From the NCBI GenBank assembly GCA_017311185.1, contig JAESUZ010001749.1:1-64000 (forward strand): a stretch of DNA of 64,000 nucleotides, written 5' to 3'. The stretch is from Proteles cristata cristata (lineage: Eukaryota; Chordata; Mammalia; Carnivora; Hyaenidae). Positions 10,596 through 21,768 of this stretch are shown piece after piece. Numbering within the stretch: position 1 is the stretch's first letter; every line of letters begins with the position of its first letter. Both the position numbers and the translations under genes were made by a program. Under the pieces are notes generated by a model. That model was not told the DNA's origin. It saw only the letters and a program-made list of their open reading frames with translations, and did not search any database.

Positions 10596-11807
10596 AACTG
10601 ACCAATCCCACTTTGTAGAAACTGCACTGGAAGGACTTAAAGAGATCTAAGGAAATTATAGTCAATCTGGAAACTGTTGGAAGATTGACTGTTATATCGC
10701 CTTTACAAAGATGATGGAACATCTAATTGACATTAAGGGACAATGTTATCTCCATAATTTGTTTCCATCTTTTCACTTTTTGATGTGAATTCTGAGGGTG
10801 AGTAGATTACAAAGGACTACTTGAGGTTGGAAGGAGGGAATAGAGAGGAAGTATTGAAGTAATGTTATTAATATCAGGAGATTACAAATGAAAGCTCTAC
10901 AGCTGAAATAGTTCATTTCAAATAATTTGAACTGAGTATAACTTGATTCGAATACTCCAGGATAAAGGTAAGATCAGACCAACCTCAATAAGTTTCCATT
11001 ACTCTTTGTGCCAAAATACAACAAGGACTTTATTACAATTCTTGAGATCAAGAGGCATAATATATGACCTGGATTAAAGATTTGTTTATAAGAACGGAAT
11101 AAGTTTTCAATTCATCATTATTCTCTCTGTAAACTGATTTTGGTTAAAACAATTTTAAGGATTAAGTATATTTTATTCCATCACTGCCCATTGGCAGAAT
11201 AGGTTGGAGAAACTATGAAAATTTCATCCAAAGAGGATCAGCAGGAAGAAAGCGTAATTTACCTTAAGACAAATGTGATTGTTTGAAATTAAAAGAAAAA
11301 AAACTGGGCTTCTGACACTTAGAGAATGAATCTTTTATTTACATCCTTTGTTATTTCAATTTTTAAAATGTTCCCTTCCCAAATAATTCTTTCATAACTC
11401 AAATTATTTATTCTCCTAATTTATTCTTCATACTCTAGCCATGATCAACAGGCTCTACCTAAATATTTGGTTTCATTCTTTGAGAAAAGCTTAATTTTTT
11501 TAAAAATTGCTCTATCACAGAAAGTATTATCTTAGAGAGAAAAAAAGCTCATTAGTAACATTCTCAGAAATTGTCAGAAGTCATGCACAATTGGCCTTCT
11601 ATTTATTTGAGTCAATCTGCTACTAAGGAATATCCATGTAACGAGGAAGGGAAGTTATCTGCAAATTACAGCCAATGGTTAATTGAAAGGACAGATTGGT
11701 AAACCATCTGTGGCCTGAGTATCATTGATGAGAAGAACTAGATCAGCTGGCTCTCTGTCATTGTTATAATTTATAATTCCCAGCAAATAACCATACTGCC
11801 ATGTCCA
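9513..11807. other. Single-copy-looking AT-rich DNA
   Basis: About 2.3 kb without a recognised transposon except a possible MIR tail at about 10460-10590. No exon-like ORF with a start, codon bias or a recognisable domain was seen. I cannot assess conservation from one sequence. Confidence 0.5.
10460..10590 (+). repeat. Possible MIR 3' tail with (ATT)n microsatellite
   Basis: GTGTCTGGCATGTAGTGAAT near 10503 resembles the conserved 3' part of MIR/L2-type elements (GCCTGGCACATAGTAG...). It runs into a pure (ATT)n tract at 10561-10589, a common end for MIR. The call is weak because the 5' part is not recognisable. Confidence 0.45.
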
Positions 11808-12060
11808 GGCCTGTTCTTATGGCTCTGCCACCTAATAACTGAAAACATAGGCAAGTTATTAAACCCCAATATTCTTTGTATCTCAGTTTTCTTATCTGTA
11901 AAATTCTAATAATGGTCATACCTACCTCATAGTGTTGTGTGAAGATATCCTGAGATAAAGTGTGGTGTGACTCTGTAAACAATGAATGATATACCTACTA
12001 AAATGCCTAGCATATAGTTAAATAAAAATTAGGTGCAGATATTATTTTAAGTACCACTAG
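11808..12060 (+). mobile_element. MIR element, plus strand
   Basis: Core words match the mammal-wide MIR consensus in order: GCTCTGCCACCTAATAACTG, GGCAAGTTATTAAACC, ATCTCAGTTTTCTTATCTGT, AAAATTCTAATAATGGTCAT, ACCTACCTCATAGTGTTGTG, then GCCTAGCATATAG and the TATTATTTT tail. MIR is a non-autonomous tRNA-derived SINE fixed before placental radiation. Confidence 0.88.
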
Positions 12061-13738
12061 CACCTAATATCTAATATAAAGTAGCCAATTAATATTGCTG
12101 TATTTGTTTCTTCATTTTACTAAATGTCATGTTTTTGTCAATAATTTTTTTTTCTTCTCCTGACTAAAACCAAGATGTATGTCTTGCTAAATCACACATC
12201 CTGGTAAGTTTAACTTTTATTTCACAAGCCCTATGTATAGGGTTTCTACAAAGTGTCAATGTTTCATATCCAAGTGTATTTAATACTTAAGACTTTCTAT
12301 CACCAAGAGACAAGGTAAAGCGTTTAGTAAATAATCAAAATAGAAAAAAATCTATATAGTGTGTGTGCGCACACACGCACATGAGTGTGGCACATGCATG
12401 TGTGTAAGGAAGGGGGAGATGTTTTTATTTTTCTGAATAATTCAAATTATTCTCCTGATTTACGAAAACCACTTTTTTCACCTGTGGATATCAATGATGC
12501 CATATAAATTTCAAATCAGAGAAAGAACTCCTAAATATGCTTCATCGTACAGAATTCTTTCATTTTTAGTTTGTTTCTGTAGTCTATTTCATTATATACC
12601 ATAATCAGTTATCTCTGATTTGATCAGCCAGGCACTGAATGTAACATAGTTGTTTGCATCCCACGTATCTGGAGACCCAATAACAAACACAATCCAGACA
12701 TGTACCTAGAAGCTGATTATTTAACACTGTCTAATGGAGAAAGTCAGACACCTAAACTGACAAATAGCTTTCATCATTGTGTATGGCAAACAATGACTAT
12801 TTATAGTTATTTATATGCAATTCATAAACTATGTTAGGCTTCCAAAGTATATTACAACAACACCCTTTAAATCTAGAAAAAAATTACTTCTCTATTACTT
12901 CCCTTCAAATACTACAATGTTAACCATATCATCAAAACCAGCTGTTGTTTTGTTCATGGGTTATTAAGAGAGAAACTTTCAGCGTAATATAAAGCATGTT
13001 CTGATCACTACATATAATGATCAAGAAAAGTAAATAAATTTCACATTAATTGTCTTAAACAGAGCAAAATGAATTAATAATTACAGACTGAAATTTCAAA
13101 AATACACTGCCAACTAAGACAAAGGTCCACAAATTGTGACCTTACATATCCACTGATTTGCCCCACATTACCCATGGGCATTTCGAAGAAAATATCTGTT
13201 TAGATCTCATCTGTTTAACATGAGATTTCATTGGATTTCAAGCTATATTTATTCAAGTAATAAATTCTGTATTAAATGGTGAATGGTGTTAAATATTAAT
13301 AAAACACCATTATTTTAAATGTTTTAATAACGTTAATTAACCGTCCTTTCCATTAGCTATTTTTTTCTCTGTATTTCACTTTGCTTTCACTCTTACTATA
13401 TATCATTCCTTTTTAAAGGATCAGAAAGGTGTATTTGGAATTTCATGATTTTTTAAATTTTTTATTTCTCAAATTATGACCTGTTCTTCTTTGAAATAGG
13501 TTAACTAATCAGAGTCCAATAACTATATTTGGAAACTACTGAATATATCTGAAAGAAACAATCCAGGAGAAGGTTTTGAACAAAAATATCAAAAGTTGAA
13601 AACTTGTATTATTTTTTCAAAATACAGACTATTTTCTATTGTGAAGTCCTCCTCACTCCTTTTAGTGAGATGGATTGTTTTAATGCTTGCCATCATGTAG
13701 GTGTACTCTTATCTTAAAAAGTTTCACTTTTCAAGAGT
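12061..13738. other. Single-copy-looking AT-rich DNA
   Basis: No recognised element, RNA gene or exon. It contains a GT/CA palindrome at 12361-12376. Confidence 0.5.
12361..12376. repeat. Alternating purine-pyrimidine palindrome
   Basis: GTGTGTGCGCACACAC is a perfect 16-base self-complementary sequence of strictly alternating purine and pyrimidine. It is followed by more mixed CA/TG dinucleotides to about 12405. Such tracts can form Z-DNA or a cruciform; here it is probably a mutated (GT)n/(CA)n microsatellite. Confidence 0.85.
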
Positions 13739-14694
13739 TAGAGGAAGATGACAGCAGAGTACAGAGACCCTAGGCTTGTTTCATCTCAGAACAAAACTAA
13801 ATAACTATCAAATCATCCTAAATATCCCCAGAAATCATCCAGAAGATTGACAGAGCAAACTCCACAACTAAAGGGAAAGAAGAAGCCACAATGAAGAAGG
13901 TAGGAAGTGAAAAGACATAGTTTAAGGGAGAAATGGATCATGGGTGCTTCAAAGAAGATGGAGTTGTGGTCACAGAGAAAGGTAAGAAAGAGAAAGTCAC
14001 ACAGGGGAACACACAAGGAGAATGTTTCCCCAAAGCCACTGGTTTGGAAAATGAGAGCGGCTGATTATCTTGAGTTTTTATATGCAGTGGGGTTTGAAGA
14101 CTAGAGTTTTAAAGTTGGGTGGGCTTGTCTGGAGTAGAGTCCTGAGGGCACCGTACTGCTCCTGGAGAGAGGGAAGGCAAACAACTCATGGGCAGACAGT
14201 GTGCAAATGTTGATTTGGGGAACACCTAGGATACACGGGGGGGGGGATATTTATCATTCTTTTCAGATTGTGTCTCTGACAGGCATAAAGATGCCTTTCT
14301 GATAACAAAGCAGTTGGCTGGTAAAACTTCCCTCCCCAACCCTCAGCATAAACACAGAGTGAACAGTGGGAAAAAGTGTAATATCAACACTGGCTGCTTA
14401 ACCTGCTTACACCAAACCCCACAACCATGTTCTCTGATATCACTGTCTTTCTCAGGTAAGCTTGCCTCAATCCCAGTATCACAGATCCCTCCTACAGAAT
14501 ACCAGGAAAAAATGCTGCTTAGACACAGTCTTTCATCGATAGAGTTTGGCAGAGCTTTATCCAGTGTAGGTGGTGAAAGGTCTCATTTGACAAGCAGAAC
14601 CGAGCACACCTAGTTAAAACGTGCCACATTCAGGCCAGGAAAAAACAAGGCTCACAGAAGGAAAAGAGAACCTCTGCAAGAAACTCATCTGAAA

Positions 14695-14897
14695 GGGGCG
14701 CCTTGGGTCGCTTAGCCAGTTGGGAATTTGACTTGGGCTCAGGTCATAATCTCATCATTTGTGATTTCGAGCCTTGTGTTGGGCTCTGTGCTTACAGCTC
14801 AGAGCCTGGAATTCTGTATCTCCCTCTCTGTCCCTCCCCCACTTGCACTCTGACTCTTGCTGTCCTTAAAAATTGAATAAATGTTAAAATAAATTAT
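14695..14897 (+). mobile_element. Carnivore SINE, first of a tandem pair
   Basis: Head GGGGCGCCTTGGGTCGCTTAG, a body lacking part of the CT tract, and a tail TTAAAAATTGAATAAATG. It is more diverged than the copy directly after it, which sits in its tail. A possible TSD for the whole unit is AAACTCATCTGAA at 14681-14693 and AAACTGACCTGAA near 15132 (two mismatches). Confidence 0.88.
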
Positions 14898-15130
14898 GGG
14901 GCGCCTGGGTAACTCAGTCGGTTAAGCGTCCGACTTCGGCTCAGGCTATGATCTCATGGTTCGTGGGTTCGAGCCCCACATCAGTTTCTGTGCTGACAGC
15001 TCAGAGCCTGGAGTCTGTTTCAGATTCTGTATCTCCCTCTCTCTCTGCCCCTCCTCCACTCGTGCTCTGTCTCTCTCTGTCTCAAAAATAAATAAAAACA
15101 AAAAAAATTAAAATTAAATTAAATTTTTAA
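14898..15130 (+). mobile_element. Carnivore SINE, second of a tandem pair
   Basis: Complete head GGGGCGCCTGGGTAACTCAG, B box in GGGTTCGAGCCCC, CT-rich body, CTCAAAAATAAATAAA tail and further A-rich sequence. It inserted in the A-rich tail of the SINE at 14695, a common target for L1 machinery. Confidence 0.93.
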
Positions 15131-15315
15131 AAAACTGACCTGAATGATAGACAAGCCAGAACACAACAGCAGAGGGCATGCAACACTCACCAGACACACT
15201 CCCTGAAGTGCCAGGACATGGGCATTCTTTATAAGTCTATTACATTCAAAATCAAGAAACATAAGCAGCTTTTCCAACACAGAGAAGAAGGAAGAGACTT
15301 AAACAAAATGTCAAC

Positions 15316-16160
15316 ATGAAGGAATTTATACCAAATGAAAGAACAAGATAAGGCCACAACCAGAGATCCAAGCGAAACAGATATAAGTAACGTCCTTCAA
15401 GAAGAATTTAAAGCAATGATCATAAGCCTACTCACTGGACTTGAGGAAAGATAGAGAGCATCAGTGAGACCCCTTCCATAAAGATAAAATAGTTAAAAAA
15501 GAATCGTTCAGAGATGAAAATTGAAATATGCAAGGTTATAGACATGCTTAATGGAATGGACAGCAGGCTAGAGGAAGTAGAGGAATGAATTAATGACCTG
15601 GAAGACAAAGTAATAGAAAGAAACGAAGTGAACAAATGAGAGAAAAAAGAATTATGCAATAAGGAATTCAGTGACTCCATCAAATGTAATAACATAAATA
15701 TTATTGGAATCTTGAAAGAGGAAGGAGAGTGAAAAGAGGGGAGGAAGTTTATTTGAAGATATAATAGCTGAAAATTTCTCTAATCTTGGACAGGAAACAG
15801 ACATTCAGATCCAGGAGCCACAGAGAACTCCCATTAAGATAAACAAAAATACAGAACATATTGTAATTAAATTTATAAAATATACTGATAAAAAATCTTA
15901 AAAGCAGCAAGACAAAGAAAGTCTTTAATTTGCAAAGGATGATCCATAAGGCTAGCTAGAGATTTTCCCAACAGAAACTCTCAAGCCAGAAGGGAGTGAC
16001 ACGATATATATAATGTGCTTAATAAGAAAAATCTGCAGCCAAGAATACTCTATCCAACAAGGGTATCATTCAGAATAGAAGGAGAGATAAACAGTTTCCC
16101 AGACAAACAAAAACTAAAGGGGTATCTAGTCACTGCAAGGAATATTAGAGGGGACTCTGA
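15316..16160 (+). pseudogene. L1-C ORF1 relic
   Basis: The start ATGAAGGAATTTATACC at 15316 matches the ORF1 start of L1-E at 29878. The coiled-coil region follows (15440-15640), then an RRM region near 15680-15900 and a clear C-terminal domain at 16015-16160 (MQPRILY-like sequence here as NLQPRILYPTRVSFRIEGE). In-frame stops appear within the first dozen codons and again in the middle, so it encodes no full protein. Lower similarity to L1-D ORF1 than L1-A shows indicates an older subfamily. Confidence 0.82.
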
Positions 16161-16767
16161 ATGCAAGGGAGAAACCAAAAGTGACAAAGAAAATAAAAGA
16201 ACAGAGAAAATCTCCAGAAACAATCACAAAACAAGTAATACAATGGCGATAAGTAAATATCTATCAATAATTTAAGTTATAGTTGTCAGAAGGTATTTAA
16301 AAAACACACAAAAACAAACCAAGACCTGTTTCTATGCTGCTTGCAAGAGACTCATTTTAGACCCAAAGACATGCTGACTTACATAGAAGGGATGGAGAAG
16401 CATTTATTATGCTAATGGATGTAAAAATAAAGCAATAGTAAGAGTTATATCTGAAAAAGTAGACTTTAAGACTAAGACTCTGATGAAAAGCAAAGGACAT
16501 TATATAATTTTAAAGGGCACAATCCAACAAGAAGATGTAACCTTTGAAAATATTTATGCCCCCAATATGGATATACAAAATATATAAAACAATTACTAAC
16601 AAACACAAAGGAACTAATGGATAATAATACAGTAATAGTAGGGGACTTTAACATACTACTTACATCAATAGACAGATCATTGAAACAGAAAATCAAAAAG
16701 GAAACAAGGATTTTGAATGACATACTGGACCATATGGACTTAATGGGTATATTCAATGTAGTCTATT

Positions 16768-16990
16768 ATTTTTTTTTTTAATTTTTTTAATGTTTTATTT
16801 CTAGGAGAGAGAGAGACAGCGTGAGCAGGGGAGGGTCAGCGAGAGAGGGAGTCACAGACTGTGAAACAGGCTCCAGGCTCTGAGCTGGCAGTCAGCACAG
16901 AGCCCGACGCGGGGCTCGAACCCACGAACCATGAGATCATGACCTAAGCGAAAGTCGGAGGCTTAACCAACTAAGCCACCCAGGCGCCCC
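16768..16990 (-). mobile_element. tRNA-Lys-derived carnivore SINE, minus strand, in L1-C
   Basis: A T-rich tail at the left, AGGAGAGAGAGAGACAGCG body and a reverse-complement head at the right ending CCCAGGCGCCCC. TSD CAATGTAGTCTATT is identical at 16754-16767 and 16991-17004. It is of the CTAGAAATAA subfamily. Confidence 0.95.
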
Positions 16991-18573
16991 CAATGTAGTC
17001 TATTCTAAATAAACACAATACACATTATTTTCAAGTTCACATGGAACATTTTCCAGAATATATCACACATTACATTACAAATACAGGCTTCAACAAATAC
17101 AAAAATATCATACCATGCATCTTTTCTGACAACAAAGGTATGAAACTAGAAGTCAATCACAAGAAGAAATTTGAAAGACCACAACAGGAGGTTAAACAAC
17201 ATGCTACTGAACAATGAATGGCTCAACCAGGAAATCAAAGAAGAAAATTTAAAATATATATACATGGAAACTAATGAAAATGAAAACACAATGAACCCAA
17301 ACCTTAGGGATGTAGTAAAAGTGGTCTTGACAGAGAAGTGCATAGCAGTATAGGCCTACCTCAAGAACTAGAAAAATCTGGGATAAACAACCTAACCTTT
17401 CATGCAAAGTAGCTAGTAAAAGAATAACAACCGAAAGTTAAAACCAGCAGAAGGAAAGAAATAATAAAGATTAGAGTGGAAATTAATGATACAGAAACTA
17501 AAAAGCAAAACAAACTAAAACAGAACAACAGACCAATGAAAACAGTACCTGAATCTTTGCAAAAATTTAAAATCTATAAATTTCTAAGAACCAAAAGAAA
17601 TGAAATCAGAAATGAGAGAGGAAAAATAACAACAAACACCATAGAAATAAAAACGGTTGTAAGAAAATATTATGAAAACCTATATGCCAACAGATTAGAC
17701 AACCTGGTAGAAATGTATAAATTCCTAGAGACATAAATTACCAAAACTGAAACAGGAAGAAATAGAAAACTTGAAGAGACTGATAACCAGCAAATAAATG
17801 GAATGAATACTCAAAAAACTGCCAACAAACAAAATCCCAAGGCCAGATCGTTTCACAGGCAAATTCTACCAGACATTTAAAGAAGAGTTAATATCTATTC
17901 TTCTCATATTATGCCAAAAAAAAGGAAAACTTCCAAATTTATTCTATGAAGCCCAAATTACCCTGATACCAGTCTAGATAAAGACTCCACTAAAGAAGAG
18001 AACTACATCCCTAGTGAACATAGATGAGAAAATTGTCAATAAAATAGTAGCAAACTGAATCAAACAATACTTAAAAAAAAACATTCCACGATCAACTAGG
18101 ATTTATTCCTGGGTTTCAAGGGTGCCCCAGTATTCCCAAATCAATCAACATGAAATACCACATCAATAATACAAAGGATAAGAACCATATGATTATTTCC
18201 TCAAAAGGAAAGTTCTCGTTGAGCTTTGGTCAGGAGCAAGACAGGGATGTCCACTGTCACCACTTTTATTAAATATAGTACTGTAAGTCCTAGCCATACC
18301 AATCAAACAGGAAAAAAAAATAAAAAAACATCCAAATTGTCAAGAAAGAAGTCAAGCTTGCACTATTGCTTGATATTCCATATAGAAAACCCATAAAAGT
18401 CCACCAAACAGCTGCTAGAAGTGATATATGAATTTTTCAGTAGTATCACATAATATATAATCAATATACAGAAGTGTGTTACATTTCTATATACAAATAA
18501 TGAAGCAATAGAAAGAAAAATCAGTGAATCAATCCCATTCATAATTGCACCAAAATAACAAGTAGGAATAAAC

Positions 18574-18758
18574 TGTGACAAGCAATAGGTGTTGTATATA
18601 GGTGATGAGCAGTGGGTGTTGTATGTAGGTGATGAATCACTAGATTCTCCTCCCAAAACTGATATTGCACTATGTTTTGGCTAACTGGAGTTTAGATTAA
18701 AAAAATTGAAACAAACAAGCAAATAAAAAATAATTTACTATTAAAAAAATTAAAAAAC
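18574..18758 (+). mobile_element. Small L1 3' end fragment nested in L1-C
   Basis: The sequence switches from ORF2 to L1 3' UTR text (GATGAGCAGTGGGTGTTGTA, GATGAATCACTAGATTCTCC, CTAACTGGAGTTTAGATT) and an A-rich tail, then ORF2 of L1-C resumes. The word AATAAAC flanks it at 18567-18573 and 18759-18765 and continues the host reading (AATAAACCTAACC), consistent with a short or eroded TSD. Severely 5'-truncated insertion of another older L1. Confidence 0.8.
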
Positions 18759-20034
18759 AATAAACCTAACCAAAGATCCAAAGATGTGAAAGACCTGTAT
18801 TAGAAAACAAAACAAACAAACAAACAAAAACTAAACTAAAAAAATAAACAAAACACTGATGAAAGAAATTGAAAAAGATACAAAGAGATGGACAGCCATC
18901 CATGCTCATGGATTGGAGGAAGGAATATTCAAATGGTTATACTACCCAAAAGAATCTTCACATTTAATGCAAATGCTCAGAATACCAACAATATTTTTCA
19001 GAGCAAGAGCAAACAATCCTAAAATATTCATTGAACCACAAAGGATCCCAAATAGCCAAATCAACCTTAAAAAAGAAAAGCAAAGCTAGAGGTATCAAAA
19101 TTCAAGACTTCAAGTTATATTACAAAACTGTAGTAACCCAAACAGTATGGTACTGGTGCAAAACTAGACATATAGATCAATAAAACAGAATATAAACCTC
19201 AGAAATGAACCCACAACTATATGGTCAATTAATCTTTGACAAAGCATGAAAAAACATCCAATGAGAAAAAGACTGTCACTTCAACAAATGTTGTTGGAAA
19301 AGCTGGATAGCAGCTGCAAAAGAATTAAAGTGGACTACTTTCATATACCATACACAAAAATAAATTCAAATTCTATCAAAGATATAAGCGTGAGACCTGA
19401 GGCTATAACAATCCTAGAAGAGAACACGGGCAGTAACTCCTTGGATATCAGCCAGAGCAACTTCTTTCTAGATATATTTCCTGAGGCAAGGGAAACAAAA
19501 AAGGAAATAAACTATTGGGACTACATCAAAATTGAAAACTTCTGCACATTGAAAGAAACAATCAGAAAAACTAAAAGATAGCCTACAGAAGGGAGAAGAT
19601 ACTTGCAAATGACATACCTGATAAAGTGTTGGTATCCAAAATATATAAACTTATAAAACCGAACATGCTGAAGACAATCCAGTTAAAATATGGGCAAAAA
19701 GCACGGATATTTTTCCAAAGAATACATACAGATGGCTAGCAGACAAATTAAAAGATGCTTTATATCACTGGTCATCAGGGAACTACAAATCAAAACTACA
19801 ATGATATATCACCTCACATCTGTCAGAATGGCGCAATCAACATAAGAAACAACAGATGTTAGAAAGGATGTGGAGAAAGGGAAACCTCTTGCATTTTTGT
19901 GGGAATTCAAACTGGTGCATCCACTGTTTAAAACAGTATGGAGGTTCCTCAAAAAGTTACAAATAGGACTACCTTACAATCTAGCAATTGCATTATCAGG
20001 GATTTACCCATATAATATAAAGATACAAATTCAA

Positions 20035-20490
20035 GGAGAGAGGGCAAGATGGCGGAGAAGTAAGGAGCTCCGTTCTTGCACTCGCGCCCATACATCACAC
20101 AGAAAAGATCTGAAGCCATTGGAAACCTTACAAAACCTGAGAGACTGGGAGAAAAAGGACGCAGAATCCACTGAGAAAGCCTTCTAACATGAGTGCGAAC
20201 CGGGGAAGATAAAATCGGGCCGGGATCGGAGACTCCAGGGTGGGAGACATCCCCCTCTACCCTCTACAGGGAGTGAGAGGAGAAAAGGAGAGAGTCCGAA
20301 ACAGAAAAACCTCTGCTCGGGGGGAAAAACCCTCCGCTCGGTGCATAGAAAGACCCTACTTGCCAAATACCTGCACACCAGGTCCCCTCGCGACAACTGG
20401 TCCTGGGGGGGCTGACAACAAACTGCTTCTTTGTGCTGTTCCTGAGGGTGGATTTTCACAGCAGCGCGCCTGCCGCCATTGCAGCTAAAG
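20035..20490 (+). promoter_or_regulatory. L1-D 5' UTR (short type)
   Basis: A compact GC-rich leader of about 450 bases starting at the intact 5' end. It is much shorter than the roughly 2-kb leader of L1-A and shares only the first 30 bases or so with it (CAAGATGGCGGAGAAG, GGAGCTCCG). A matching 5' terminus in the minus direction is present at about 47140-47212. Active L1s carry an internal Pol II promoter here; activity of this copy is unknown. Confidence 0.75.
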
Positions 20491-21263
20491 ACCCAAGAAG
20501 AAATGACAGCAAATGAACTGCTCAAAAGAGATATAAGGCATAACTGAACAAGATTTTAGAATAATAATGGTAAAATTAATAGCAGGGCTTGAAAAAAACA
20601 TAGGGGACATCAAAGAAACTATGGCTACAGACAGAATGGAAAATAAAAATAGACATGAAGAATTAAAAATGCGATAAATGAGATACATAATAAATTAGAG
20701 GCCTCCAATGCACGGATTGAAGAGGCAGAAAGGAGAATAAGTGATTTAGAAGACACCATTATAGAAAAACAAAAAGCTGACAAAAAAAGAGACAAACTGA
20801 TCCAGGAACAGGAAAGAAGAATTCGAGAGCTCAGCGACACAGTCAAACGCAACAATATCCGTATCATAGGAATCCCAGAAGAGGAAGAGAGAGGGAAAGG
20901 TGCTGAAGGAGTCCTGGAACAAATTATAGTAGAGAACTTCCCCGACCTGGGGAAGGAAGTAAATGTTGAAATACAAGAGGATCAGAGGACTCCCCTCAGA
21001 TGTAACTGCAATCGATCTTCTGCACGACATATCATAGTCAAAATGGCAAAATACAAGGACAAAGAGAGAATTTTGAAAGAAACTAGGGAGAAAAGGGCCC
21101 TCACATACAAAGGGAAACCTATCAGAGTGGTGACAGAGCTATCTACTGAAACGAGGCAGGCCAGAAAGGAATGGCAGGAGATCTTCAATGTGATGAACAG
21201 TAAAAATATGCAGCCAAGAATCCTCTATCCAGCAAGCGTGTCATTTAAAATAGAAGGAGAAAT

Positions 21264-21480
21264 GGGGCGCCTGGGTGGCTTAGTCGGTTAAGCGTCCGAC
21301 TTTCGCTTAGGTCATGATCTCGCGGTTCGTGGGTTCGAGCCCCGCATTGGGCCCTGTGCTGACTGCCAGCTCAGAGCCTGAGCCTGTTTCAGTCTGTGAC
21401 TCCCTCTCTCTCTGACCCTCCCCTGCTCATGCTGTCTCTCTCTCTCTCCTAGAAATAACTAAAACATTAAAAAACAAAAT
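21264..21480 (+). mobile_element. tRNA-Lys-derived carnivore SINE in L1-D ORF1
   Basis: Full head GGGGCGCCTGGGTGGCTTAG, body with GCTGACTGCCAG and CTAGAAATAAC tail. The target word AAAATAGAAGGAGA occurs before it (21247), after it (21481) and a third time at 21621. Of the CTAGAAATAA subfamily. Confidence 0.93.
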
Positions 21481-21490
21481 AAAATAGAAG

Positions 21491-21620
21491 GAGAAAGACA
21501 GTGTGAGCAGGGGAGGGTCAAAGAGAGAGGGAGAGCTGTCAGAAAAACAGCTCACACTGTCTTTCTCTCTCTCCTAAAAATAAATAAAACATTTTAAAAA
21601 ATTTAAAAAAATAAATAAAT
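21491..21620. repeat. SINE-tail foldback (inverted repeat)
   Basis: 21491-21540 reads as the reverse complement of a SINE body (GACAGTGTGAGCAGGGG...). 21550-21620 reads as the same SINE tail in the plus direction (CTCACACTGTCTTTCTC, CCTAAAAATAAATAAAAC). An 18-base arm at 21491-21508 pairs perfectly with 21550-21567, leaving a 41-base loop. The unit is bounded by the second and third copies of the target word AAAATAGAAGGAGA. It looks like a second, self-primed or rearranged SINE insertion at the same site. Confidence 0.85.
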
Positions 21621-21768
21621 AAAATAGAAGGAGAGATAAAAACCTTTCCAAATAAACAGAAATTGAAAGAATTTGTCACCATGAAGCCAGCCCTACAAGA
21701 AATCCTGAGGGGGATGTTCTGAAGGAAAGGTTGCAAGGAACAAAGATTCCAGAGACACCACCACAAAC

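Larger units (their letters stand above)
20503..21722 (+). pseudogene. L1-D ORF1 relic, interrupted by a SINE
   Basis: The frame opening ATGACAGCAAATGAACTGC at 20503 meets a TGA after 14 codons (20545). A second lesion in the coiled-coil region near 20665-20680 shifts the frame. The coiled coil is readable at about 20690-20830 (EEAERRISDLEDTI, then KQKADKKRDKLIQEQ) and the RRM at 20840-21030 (NNIRIIGIPEEEERGKG). The C-terminal domain follows at 21043-21260 (KERILKETREKRALTYKGKP) and is split by a SINE at 21264. It resumes at 21637 and ends in TGA at 21720-21722, 46 bases before ORF2. The protein would be a trimeric RNA-binding chaperone if intact. Confidence 0.9.

Noticed and set aside
14314..14613. 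99-codon frame as a gene
   Set aside because: It lies in the 5' UTR of L1-C and aligns with that leader type.
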